64,000 nucleotides of DNA from NCBI GenBank assembly GCA_963662155.1, contig OY759265.1, positions 14,295,761 to 14,359,760 on the forward strand. Reading direction: 5' to 3'. This stretch comes from Lamellibrachia columna. Taxonomy: Eukaryota; Annelida; Polychaeta; Sabellida; Siboglinidae. The translations under genes were made by a program, and so were the position numbers. Numbering within the stretch: position 1 is the first letter of the stretch; each line of letters opens with the position of its first letter. The notes beneath the pieces are model-generated. The model was not told the origin of the DNA, did no database searches, and was given only the letters and a program-made list of their open reading frames with translations. This document shows positions 11,143 through 18,800 of this stretch, one piece after another.

Positions 11143-11972
11143 CAGAACAGTCCGGGCTTGCGTCGACGAAAATGAAGCGTCACCGTCACTCTACCGTATT
11201 CGAATGGCACGCGTCGACCCATGTCGTTCCTTATATCCACCTCTATCGAGTCGAAGTTCGAACGCAACAGCGGTACGTAGTGCACGTTGGTGAAACGAGC
11301 GGACACCGTGTCGCCGTTACGTCCGCTGATCGGAACGGCGCGCAACAGAGGTGCGAGAGTGTCGCCCACATTACGCGGCTCCACGACGTCCGTGTAGATG
11401 TAGAGGGTGTCGAACCCCTGCGTCAGGTTCACCACATCGTCGGCCTCGATGTGGAAGGGGTACGACGAGTCGGGATGGCGGGTGTCGATGGGGAGGACGG
11501 GAGACGACACACCCGACTCCGCCGGGCTGGCTACGGGTCCGCGGAATCCCAACAAGGTCGCCACCGCGCTGTGGTACGGTATGGTGAACATGGTGTTCGC
11601 CGTCATGTGTAACGTCATTTTCTGAGTGACGGTACTATAACTGATCTGAGCCTGTGTCTCATACGTCCGCATATTGGACAGTCCCTTGTTGACGTGATAC
11701 AGCAACGTAAACGGATCGTCGTAATACCCACACGGCAACTTCGAATGTATGGACGAGTCCGTAGCATCGATCGTGTTGAGGAAGAACCAGACGTCGGTAT
11801 CCGTGACGTTGTACCAGGTGTGCGGATACTGGACCTCGGCCAACCCACACTCCCACTCGCCGGTAAGATCGATGCGTTGGGGCAAGGCCGTGACGTAATG
11901 GGTCAAGGTGTTGTCGGGGTGCATCTTCATGGAAGCGTTGCTAGGCAGCGTCATGTAGAAATCAGTCGCCAT
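11142..11972 (-). CDS. mCP: Minor capsid (penton-like) single jelly-roll protein (276 aa)
   Basis: This is the predicted pentameric vertex protein. The opening MATDFYMTLPSNASMKMHPD, followed by TLTHYVTALPQRIDLTGEWE and CGLAEVQYPHTWYNV, is the highly recognisable N-terminus of Polinton minor capsid proteins. Beta-rich sequence continues to the C-terminal YGRVTVTLHFRRR. Length matches the family. The first 11 bases of the gene overlap the end of the small membrane protein ORF. Its stop overlaps the start of the pX-like ORF. No separate TATA box is visible, so it is probably expressed from a shared message. Confidence 0.92.
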   Translation of the reverse strand: MATDFYMTLPSNASMKMHPDNTLTHYVTALPQRIDLTGEWECGLAEVQYPHTWYNVTDTDVWFFLNTIDATDSSIHSKLPCGYYDDPFTLLYHVNKGLSNMRTYETQAQISYSTVTQKMTLHMTANTMFTIPYHSAVATLLGFRGPVASPAESGVSSPVLPIDTRHPDSSYPFHIEADDVVNLTQGFDTLYIYTDVVEPRNVGDTLAPLLRAVPISGRNGDTVSARFTNVHYVPLLRSNFDSIEVDIRNDMGRRVPFEYGRVTVTLHFRRRKPGLF

Positions 11973-12267
11973 TGCGTCTCAACGTGGGATTGGGCAGTAG
12001 GTAACCCAACGAACTACTCAACAGAGCCGTCCACAGATTAGAATCGCCGCGACCTGTCGTCAGGTTGTAAATGCTGATCAGAATGACCGTGTACAGGACG
12101 ACGACCTGACACAGAAACACGATCTCCTCTTTGGGACACGCGGTACCGAAAATATGCCAGGGAGTGCTGTCTGGCTCGTTCGGTGCAGCGTCAGTACAAT
12201 CCGTCTCCTCCTCGTCTATGGTGGTGAGGCAGGTCGGTGGTGGTGATGGTGTCGCGTCGTGTGTCAT
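11962..12267 (-). CDS. Conserved Polinton small membrane protein (101 aa)
   Basis: An acidic, proline-rich N-terminal tail of about 50 residues is followed by a hydrophobic segment (IVFLCQVVVLYTVILISIY). The motif NLTTGRGDSNLWTALLSSSL and GYLLPNP then form a second weakly hydrophobic stretch. The TGRGDSNLW..LLSSSLGYLLPNP block recurs in animal Polintons next to the penton gene. Its function is not known to me; a virion or host-membrane role is a guess. A TATAAA box at the end of the integrase gene lies about 36 bases before the ATG. The ORF may therefore head the capsid transcript. Confidence 0.8.
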   Translation of the reverse strand: MTHDATPSPPPTCLTTIDEEETDCTDAAPNEPDSTPWHIFGTACPKEEIVFLCQVVVLYTVILISIYNLTTGRGDSNLWTALLSSSLGYLLPNPTLRRNGD

Positions 12268-12297
12268 TCCTCGAATGCAGTGTCGTCATGTACGCGG

Positions 12298-13365
12298 CTA
12301 GGCTTTATAGTTGACGAGTCCCTTGGCATCGATCCAGCTGTTGTAGTAGGAGCCATAGCCGAACCATTTCACCAAAGCTTCCTTACGTTTACCAACCGTA
12401 CGGCGTTTCAGTACCGCTTCAACACGGTACACTTTATCAAAGGGTACCGTCACCTTCTGCAGCTCCAGTTCGTAGAAGGTACCCTCCAGCACTTCGCCGA
12501 GATCGTCCCGCAAGCGATACACGGGTGGGTCGGAGGGGTGAACCTCGTGTACCGTGAACAACTCTTCGCTCCAGTTCGTCTCGTAGCCCTTTTCGAACGT
12601 GCGTTTGTACTTGCTGACACGCACGCGATCCGACACGTGCAACTTGGGCACGCCCTTACCGTCGTGACCGTACAGACGTTGCCACACCTCTTCTTGGTTC
12701 TGTGCATTCACCTGTGACGGAGCCATACCGATCATGCGGTGGCGGGCATTGTTATACGATCGCATCAAGTCCGGAAGGACGTCGACGTATCGCCACGTCT
12801 GGTGTTTCGTGAAGTAGCGCCACATGCGCGTCTTCAACGTTCGGTTGAACCGTTCCACGACGGCTGCCTTCGTCTCCGCGTTGTGCGTGTAGAAGTAATG
12901 GATGTCGTAACGCTTCAATAGCGCCTGAACGGATTTGTTCCGAAATTCTCTGCCTTGATCCGTCTGCAAGGTCAGGGGGCAAACGTCGACGAACTTGGAT
13001 TGCAGCGCTTTTACCAACGACGCCGCGGACTTGTTCTTCATGGGAACACACCAGGCCACTTTCGAGAAGACGTCGATCATCGTGAGGAGAAAGGCCATAC
13101 CGTCGTTGACGCGTTTGACCTTCGACATGTCCACGAGATCGGCCTGCCACTGCTGATGCATACCACCCACGATGACTTGTCGTCTCTTGAAATGACGTCT
13201 CGCTGGTTTGTGTAAGGTGTAGGCGTCCTGTGCCGACAACCATGCCTTGACGGTCTTCTGTGGCAGGCGCGTGACGCGTCGCAAGCCATCGACGCCGCCA
13301 TAACTGCCTACCTTCGTGGGATCGAAGTAGACCTCGCTCAAGGAGCGTTCTCCCCTCTGAGCCAT
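12298..13365 (-). CDS. INT: Retroviral-type DD35E integrase with chromodomain (355 aa)
   Basis: This enzyme inserts the element and makes the 6-bp duplication. Counting from the ATG at 13365, the catalytic triad is Asp76 (QADLVDM), Asp136 (LQTDQGREF) and Glu171 (AAVVERFNRTLK), a DD35E spacing. The N-terminal YFDP.KVGSYGG segment is typical of Polinton integrases. A C-terminal chromodomain (about residues 312-347, YRVEAVLKRR to YYNSWID) may guide targeting to modified chromatin. The frame is open upstream to 13566, but that extension has no ATG and is low in family similarity, so I place the start at the first ATG. No canonical HHCC finger is seen. Confidence 0.95.
   Translation of the reverse strand: MAQRGERSLSEVYFDPTKVGSYGGVDGLRRVTRLPQKTVKAWLSAQDAYTLHKPARRHFKRRQVIVGGMHQQWQADLVDMSKVKRVNDGMAFLLTMIDVFSKVAWCVPMKNKSAASLVKALQSKFVDVCPLTLQTDQGREFRNKSVQALLKRYDIHYFYTHNAETKAAVVERFNRTLKTRMWRYFTKHQTWRYVDVLPDLMRSYNNARHRMIGMAPSQVNAQNQEEVWQRLYGHDGKGVPKLHVSDRVRVSKYKRTFEKGYETNWSEELFTVHEVHPSDPPVYRLRDDLGEVLEGTFYELELQKVTVPFDKVYRVEAVLKRRTVGKRKEALVKWFGYGSYYNSWIDAKGLVNYKA
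12303..12310 (-). promoter_or_regulatory. TATA box (CTATAAAG) inside the integrase 3' end
   Basis: CTATAAAG on the minus strand lies within the last codons of the integrase gene. It is about 36 bases before the ATG of the 101-residue membrane protein, the right spacing for transcription to start just before that ATG. It probably drives the membrane protein-penton-pX-MCP-protease block. Confidence 0.6.
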
Positions 13366-13510
13366 CAAAAAAGGTGGAGGATCGATGTGTTGACGGGGGC
13401 GGTGACGTTGACTTCGGATTCCCACTGCTGACGAATGACGAGGAGCACGCCGACGTGTATTAGGACGCACACTATGACACCCACAATGACAGCGGTGGAA
13501 CAACAACGAT

Positions 13511-13645
13511 CTAGCGGAGTAACCATAGTCGGAATAACAGCTGTTGTAGAAGAATGTCGGCTGCAACGTCTCCCAGCACGGTAAGTCCTTCGAACAATAG
13601 CGCAGCGACGATGGATCGGTACGTGTCCTGTGGATCGATGAGCAT
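13511..13645 (-). CDS. Membrane micro-protein, paralogue 2 (44 aa)
   Basis: This short ORF starts at the ATG of MLIDPQDTYRSIVAALLFEG and continues as a hydrophobic helix (LTVLGDVAADILLQQLLF) to the stop. It is a tandem paralogue of the 75-residue neighbour just upstream. The shared pattern is ML.DPQD..YRSIV.A....GL, then a QQ.LF motif. It lacks the neighbour's Pro/Ser-rich tail. The sequences before both ATGs are also similar, including a TATA-like element, so gene and promoter were duplicated together. The product is probably a single-pass membrane protein. Function is unknown. Confidence 0.55.
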   Translation of the reverse strand: MLIDPQDTYRSIVAALLFEGLTVLGDVAADILLQQLLFRLWLLR

Positions 13646-13673
13646 GACTGCTACGGAGACGCGTCGTACCACC

Positions 13674-13680
13674 TTATACG
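13674..13680 (-). promoter_or_regulatory. TATA-like box (TATAAGG) on the stop codon of the 75-aa ORF
   Basis: The stop codon TAA of the 75-residue ORF is embedded in GTATAAGG. The next ATG follows roughly 30 bases later. The downstream sequence GTGGTACGACGCGTCTCCG closely resembles that after the equivalent box at 13938, showing that the promoter was duplicated. Confidence 0.5.
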
Positions 13681-13901
13681 TTCTTCCATCCAACCAATGA
13701 CGACGACGACGAAGCCTTGCGTGATGCGGGGGGAGGGTGGGTGGGTGGACGAGGAATGGTCCATTCGTCGAGCGATGGAGGTTCGAATAACGCCTGTTGC
13801 ATAAAACTTTGGAGTATACCGTGAGCCATCATGTAAAGTCCACTGATAAATATCGCACCGACGATGGAACGGTACACGTGGTCCTGTGGATCGGGCAACA
13901 T
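13674..13901 (-). CDS. Membrane micro-protein, paralogue 1 (75 aa)
   Basis: Starting at the ATG of MLPDPQDHVYRSIVGAIFIS, the protein has one hydrophobic segment (IVGAIFISGLYMMAHGIL). A QQALF motif and a Pro-rich tail end in SSLVGWKNV. The tail (PT.PPP.SRKA.SS...GW.N) resembles the C-terminus of the 263-residue protein upstream (PTPPPESRKALSSLAGWDNL). This points to duplication of the gene junction. An in-frame GTG lies three codons upstream, but the ATG fits the TATA spacing. Likely a small membrane protein; I do not recognise a family outside Polintons. Confidence 0.55.
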   Translation of the reverse strand: MLPDPQDHVYRSIVGAIFISGLYMMAHGILQSFMQQALFEPPSLDEWTIPRPPTHPPPASRKASSSSSLVGWKNV

Positions 13902-13937
13902 GACGAACACTGTGCTACGGACACGCAGCGTACCATC

Positions 13938-13944
13938 CTATAGG
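13938..13944 (-). promoter_or_regulatory. TATA-like box (CTATAGG) on the stop codon of the 263-aa ORF
   Basis: The stop codon TAG of the 263-residue ORF sits inside CTATAGG, about 37 bases before the ATG of the 75-residue membrane protein. Spacing is the same as for other late TATA boxes in this element. Confidence 0.5.
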
Positions 13945-14729
13945 TTGTCCCAACCAGCCAATGACGACAGAGCCTTGCGTGATTCGGGGGGTGGGGTGGG
14001 CATGGTATGTTCCATTCGACGGCTCTGACGGGCGAGGGGTGTCCAACTTAGCGATCTTCGTGCACTACCTGCAGCAGCAGCAGCAGCAGCACGCAGAGGA
14101 GTACGTGACCGACGAGAGGGAGAGATCGACGGCCCCGGACGTATGTAGGCTCTCCTGGAGACGTTGCCGACCAACGTCATGGGTAGGTTGATGGCACGGA
14201 GTTGTCGCGCGAAAGGCTGCCAACCCGTCGGAGCGGTCTTTCTCTTACGCAACAGATCGTTAACGAGATCCACCACGTTACTTCCGACAACCGGCGCGCC
14301 CTCGTGTATCAGTTCGCCGCGAGCGGTCCACTCGACATCTCTCTTGAGATGTTCCATCAAACGGCTGGCCTTGGCCCGCATGGTCTTGGGAACGGTGGCC
14401 AAGACGGTGGCCTCCAGTCCGCTAATAGGAGCGCGGACTGCACCCGCCGACCCCGACTCCGACGCCACCTCCGACTCGTTCACCGTGACCACGCGTAGCG
14501 GTTCCTTGATGCGTTTATCGGCCAAGACGTTGTAACGCTGCAACACCTGATTATACAGGGTCACCTTGGTCCAGTCGTCTAGGTCCGTTCTATCCAGGAT
14601 GGTCTTCATCTCGTCATCGAGGGCTTGCACCTTCCTGCCTAAGGTGTCGGTCGCGAGTGGGGGTGGGGGTGACCGAAGCGTGTCCAACAGTCGCGGGTCC
14701 ACCAAGGCCATCTTGCGTGCGTGCTCCAT
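13938..14729 (-). CDS. Conserved Polinton protein of unknown function (263 aa)
   Basis: The N-terminal KMALVDPRLLDTL and a helical segment with LDDEMKTILDRTDLDDWTKV recur in Polinton and adintovirus late regions. So does the central block AKASRLMEHLKRDVEWTARG, followed by ELIHEGAPVVGSNVVDLVND and PTGWQPFARQL. The protein is cytosolic by composition and has no catalytic motif I can name. A polyalanine run encoded by a GCA/CAG microsatellite (about 14070-14090) precedes a Ser/Arg-rich C-terminal region of likely disorder. The ATG is four bases after the stop of the 123-residue ORF. A virion or assembly role is suggested only by neighbourhood. Confidence 0.75.
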   Translation of the reverse strand: MEHARKMALVDPRLLDTLRSPPPPLATDTLGRKVQALDDEMKTILDRTDLDDWTKVTLYNQVLQRYNVLADKRIKEPLRVVTVNESEVASESGSAGAVRAPISGLEATVLATVPKTMRAKASRLMEHLKRDVEWTARGELIHEGAPVVGSNVVDLVNDLLRKRKTAPTGWQPFARQLRAINLPMTLVGNVSRRAYIRPGPSISPSRRSRTPLRAAAAAAAGSARRSLSWTPLARQSRRMEHTMPTPPPESRKALSSLAGWDNL

Positions 14730-14733
14730 GTAT

Positions 14734-15105
14734 CTACCTTTTGTTCATCAGCACCTCTCGGAGCAAGGGTAGCAAGACCGAACTGGCCAACGGTGCTAGG
14801 AAGGCCGATAGGAAACCGCCGCTCTGTCCCTCACCAACCTGTGGTTGCAGCAGTAGACGTCTTCTCCTGGCAGCTGGCGTTCGTCTATTAGCCAACGCGC
14901 GTAACTTCGTCCTGTATTTATTCAATCGTTGCCTCTGTAAAGGGGACAATGGAATGTTTTTTGTTAGTATGTTGTATGCACACTCGGCTAGTGCACACAG
15001 CAGATCGGCGTCGGCGTTGGCGATGATAGCCCTTTTAATTTTGTTGTTCTTGACTCTGGCCAGAGCCTGTATGCACACGATGTGTATCTTCACCCGGGTA
15101 GACAT
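14734..15105 (-). CDS. Conserved Polinton small basic protein (123 aa)
   Basis: From the ATG at 15105 the protein reads MSTRVKIHIVCIQALARVKN. A conserved helix pair follows: ADLLCALAECAYNILTKNIP, then LSPLQRQRLNKYRTKLRALA. An Arg-rich stretch (AARRRRLLL) and a Gly/hydrophobic C-terminus (GGFLSAFLAPLASSVLLPLL) complete it. The pattern (ECA.N.L..N..L...Q...L...K..LR.L, then RR.LLQ, GGFL) is one of the commonest small ORFs of animal Polintons, and its function is unknown to me. The frame is open to 15348, but that extension is antisense-like read-through of the ATPase region. A TATAAAA box sits about 36 bases before the chosen ATG. Confidence 0.8.
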   Translation of the reverse strand: MSTRVKIHIVCIQALARVKNNKIKRAIIANADADLLCALAECAYNILTKNIPLSPLQRQRLNKYRTKLRALANRRTPAARRRRLLLQPQVGEGQSGGFLSAFLAPLASSVLLPLLREVLMNKR

Positions 15106-15140
15106 GATGCGAATGAAGAGACTATCCACACACTCGGTCG

Positions 15141-15148
15141 TTTTATAC
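15141..15148 (-). promoter_or_regulatory. TATA box (GTATAAAA) before the 123-aa gene
   Basis: GTATAAAACG on the minus strand lies between the ATPase stop codon and the 123-residue ORF, about 36 bases before its ATG. It is the best match to a canonical TATA box among the late-gene boxes and sets the spacing used to judge the others. Confidence 0.7.
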
Positions 15149-15157
15149 CTTCGGCAA

Positions 15158-15769
15158 TTACACGTACTGAACACCGTCGTCTGGAAATATGGCCGTACGC
15201 AGACGCATGTCCTCGGGCGTGTCCTGTTTGAGATCGACCAACAGATAACCGTACGGTACCGCCGTGGCGTCTTTAAACGCCGCTTGCACGAACTTGCCGC
15301 GTCCCGGATACATCTGCCGAGCCAAGGTCGCCATCTGCGATGAGTCACGTGGATTCTTGAACACCACCATGTACTGCGAATTCAGACTGATGGTGCGACT
15401 CTCCTTGTTTTTAGGGAACAGGTTCTGTACGAGATACAGCACGGACGTGTTCCTGTTGTGACTTTTTTTAGTGAACAAGGTCGTGACCCGTTCGTCCGTT
15501 TCTGCCATGAGATCGTCTATGACGATGAGGTTCCTCGTTGTCGGATCGAACATGGCCGCAGTCGGTAACCCTTCCTCGAATCGCACGTGACCCAATTCCG
15601 TCGTTGCGTAAGCCTCTTGCCATTCTCCGTAACACCACGTGATCTGCTGGGGCGGTGGATCGATCATCGCAGCGGCGTGACGCAACATACGCGTCACGAA
15701 AGTACTCTTGCCGCACCCCGTCGGTCCGGCGACGATGCACGTGAAGGGGTGTTTCCATCGCGCATCCAT
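15158..15769 (-). CDS. ATP: A32-like FtsK/HerA packaging ATPase (203 aa)
   Basis: This is the predicted motor that pumps the genome into capsids. It has a Walker A motif, GPTGCGKST (residues 15-23 from the chosen start), and a Walker B motif, LIVIDDLM. A downstream polar motif YLVQNLFPKNKESRTIS is typical of Polinton/virophage ATPases. The frame continues to an ATG at 15799. I prefer the ATG at 15769 (MDARWKHPFTCIVAGPTGCG) because family members start close to WKHPF. The TATA-like GTATAG on the polymerase stop codon would also place the transcript start after 15799. Confidence 0.93.
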   Translation of the reverse strand: MDARWKHPFTCIVAGPTGCGKSTFVTRMLRHAAAMIDPPPQQITWCYGEWQEAYATTELGHVRFEEGLPTAAMFDPTTRNLIVIDDLMAETDERVTTLFTKKSHNRNTSVLYLVQNLFPKNKESRTISLNSQYMVVFKNPRDSSQMATLARQMYPGRGKFVQAAFKDATAVPYGYLLVDLKQDTPEDMRLRTAIFPDDGVQYV

Positions 15770-15810
15770 GATTGCGTGTGCAACGAATGCAGCGTGCATC
15801 GCCTTTTCTA

Positions 15811-15817
15811 CTATACG
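15811..15817 (-). promoter_or_regulatory. TATA-like box (GTATAG) on the POLB stop codon
   Basis: The polymerase ORF ends GTA-TAG-TAG, so its stop codon forms part of a TATA-like element about 42-45 bases before the preferred ATPase start. This matches the arrangement at three other gene junctions in the element. Confidence 0.45.
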
Positions 15818-18800
15818 TCCACCGGACCCGTGGTCACCCCGTCCTCGTGCACCACGCGTTTGGCGTAAAAGAAGGTGAGTGCATCCCGATTCTGCACGTA
15901 CGTCATGACGGTGGAGTTATGCACCCGGAAACCCCGGTTCGAACCGCCTCCGCTCCGACGGTTGGTGAGCACCTCCAGGAACGCGTCCTTGTCTATGGTG
16001 TTGTGCCGTTTGCTCAGCCCTTTGGTGCTGTACTTGTCGGTGGCGCCGAAACAGTAGTACGTCTTGCTACACAACCCCACGAACCCCGCACCGGACCACT
16101 CGACCTTGAACAGACCCGGCGTCCTCTTGTCGAACGCTCTGCGCGCCTTGCAGCACGCCTCGTCGCCGACCCACGGTCTATTGGCGAGACGACAGCGCAC
16201 GTAGTCGTTCCGATGGTCGTCGCAACATTCGGACGGCAGCCATTCCGACCGATGGCGGAAATAATGGTCTCGCAGTGTCGGGGTCACGAGGTCGTCGACG
16301 GACTCGGCAGCCAAGGCTAAATAGGCACTATCCGTATCCATCTCGCAGTACTCGAACAGAGGGCGCTCCACGTACCTGACGATGAAATCGTAATAGAACT
16401 GCAACATGCGCAACTTGGCGTACTGCAGAACGAAGAATCCTACGTGTACGGGTAGGGTGTACTTGACGGTCTTCTTGTTCAGTTCTATCTCGTACGCGTC
16501 GTCGACGACCATGTCGAGTTGACGGAATCGTTTATCGTTGACGAGGAGCGATGCCGCCTTCTCCGTGCAGTAGCTGACGTCACGATGTCGGTCGACGTTG
16601 GTGATGGTCTTTCCGTAGACCGAGTTCCCCAGCAACTTCATGGTGTCCGCGATGATGGTCCTGTCTCGGTGAACGTCGCCCTCGCGTCGGGCCTTGGACA
16701 CTGCATCGCCGAACCGCCGGAAACACGGAACGGGATCGTATTCGACGACCTGGTACACGTGCAGCACCTCGAGACCGTGGTCCAGATACCATCGCAGCAG
16801 TGGCGTTGCGAGCAGTATCTTGTCGCCGCAATAACTACCCACGAGCATGCGACGCGGAGTCTTCATTATGTCGTGCTCTTCGGCGTATCGGCGCATGAAC
16901 GGACCGAGATCCTCCCGTTGCATACCGATGTTCTTGAACACGGGCTGCATCTCGGCAAAGTGCGCGCGCAACGCTTCCGGTACGCGTACGTCGCACTCGA
17001 TCATGCCGAACACGGTTCCGGCACGCACTCCGTTCAGGATCTGTTGTGACGTCATCGTCCATTGCACGTGTCGACGTCGGGGAAATGCTGCATCCACACA
17101 CTTGCGTACGGCCGGTGTTCGTCTCATCTCCTTCCACTCGCATTCCCACAACTCGACGACCGTGACAAAGTGTCGTAGGTAGGCGGTGGTCTTTCGGGTC
17201 TCGGCGAGCAGTTGCGCCATGGGTTTCCCGTTGACGGCGTTCACCTCCTCTCGGTTGCACGAACAACCGTGAAAAAAGCAACCTTGGAACTGATAAGCCG
17301 TCTTCGTCTCGCTGCACCATCCGTCCACCCGATGTTTGCCTATGCGCTTCTCTCGTCCGTTGATCTGATGCCGTATGGACCGTCCCGTGCGTTCGGATTC
17401 CCACGTCAACCATTCTCCGGCCATCTGTCCGTACAGCTGCGCCGATTCGGGGCGGAAGTCCTTCTCCGCTCGTCGTCGCGTGTACCATCCCATAGGCATG
17501 TCCTGCATGAGCGACCACAGGTACAGTGCGTTCGCATCGTATCCGACGATCGCTCGACAGGGACGAGCCGCCTCTCCGTACTCGTTCCGACGTAGCGTGG
17601 TGACCCCTTTCTCGTGATAGCGATGAAAGATGATCGAAGGCCCGCCTACAATGTTCGCTTTGACGAGGTCGTGCAGGTCTTTGTTCTTCTCGTTGAAGAT
17701 GGTAAAGTAGGTCTTCTCTGGCAGGTCGTTGAACAGGTACAGCAGGGTCAGACCGGGTACGCTGATACCTTGCTTGAACATGTCTATTCCCCGTTGTCGA
17801 TAGAACGCGAACTGTCTGTCGATGGCCTGTAGAAAGGGAACCACGTCCCTGTTGTTGTACCAGACGAGAAAGTCGCGCAACGTCGTCATGCCATTGACGC
17901 GCCAGGCCTCCTGACAACTGGCGTAATCCTCGTCTGAAATCCCTTCGTTCTTCAGTCGACTGAAGAAGGCCTCTTTCGGTGGAAGTGCGGTGTCGTCGAG
18001 TCTCTCCAGCCTGTCCATGTACTCGTACGGGAAATGACCTTTCGTCACCTCGCATCCGTACGCTTTCAGATACTTGTCGTAGCTGAACCCGGGGGCTATG
18101 TAGTTGATCATGTCTACGAATTTCAGCTGATCCGTCGAAAGACACATGAAAGTGTTGTTGCGTTTGATTACGAACATTGACCCGATGCCGTCGGTCTCGA
18201 CTTTCCTGTTGCCCTCCTGCTCCCTCTCGTCCGCGGCCTCGTCCTGTTCCACGTCGGTCTTTGAAGTCGTCAGGAAGTACGGTATGAGGAACTGTTTGAT
18301 GGCATTGAGATCATACTTCCCCGAATTGAACCCGACGACGGGTAACTGACGCATCCATCCATACATTTGTCCCATCAGCGTTTTGTACGGATTGGTTGCC
18401 GCTCGCCCTTTCGTCTCGCCGGCCTCCCGTGCAGCTGCGTCCCGTGCAGCCTCCTCCCGTGCGTCCCATTTCGTCACCTCTTCTGCGAGTTGTTCCAGCA
18501 CATGATCGTACGAGTCTTTGATCTTGTCGTACGCGGCCTCACTCATCGCTTGCAGGACAGTCATCATGGTGCTCACCAACTTGTTGACGTCTCCGTCCGT
18601 GACGATGCATGTCACCTGTTCGTGTCCGGGTACGTTGGATGCCACGCTGACGCTCAACGGGACGTGACGCGCAACCCAGTGAACCCGGGCACTGTCCGCC
18701 GGAAGGTGTTCGGTGTCGAACCAACACTCGAAGTCGAAGGTGGCTCGGTACGGATAGTACTGCAACGCTTCGGCCACTCGGATGTTCTCGTCTGCCAGAC

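Noticed and set aside
13366..13566. Integrase start upstream at 13566
   Set aside because: The extension opens with TTG and overlaps the membrane micro-protein gene. Family similarity begins close to the ATG at 13365.
15106..15348. N-terminal extension of the 123-residue protein
   Set aside because: It overlaps the ATPase gene in another frame and lies upstream of the TATA box that would drive the short form.
16835..18145. 436-codon open frame on the same strand inside POLB
   Set aside because: It is a shadow of the polymerase in another frame, Arg/Ser-rich and without family motifs. The polymerase frame carries all the conserved motifs.
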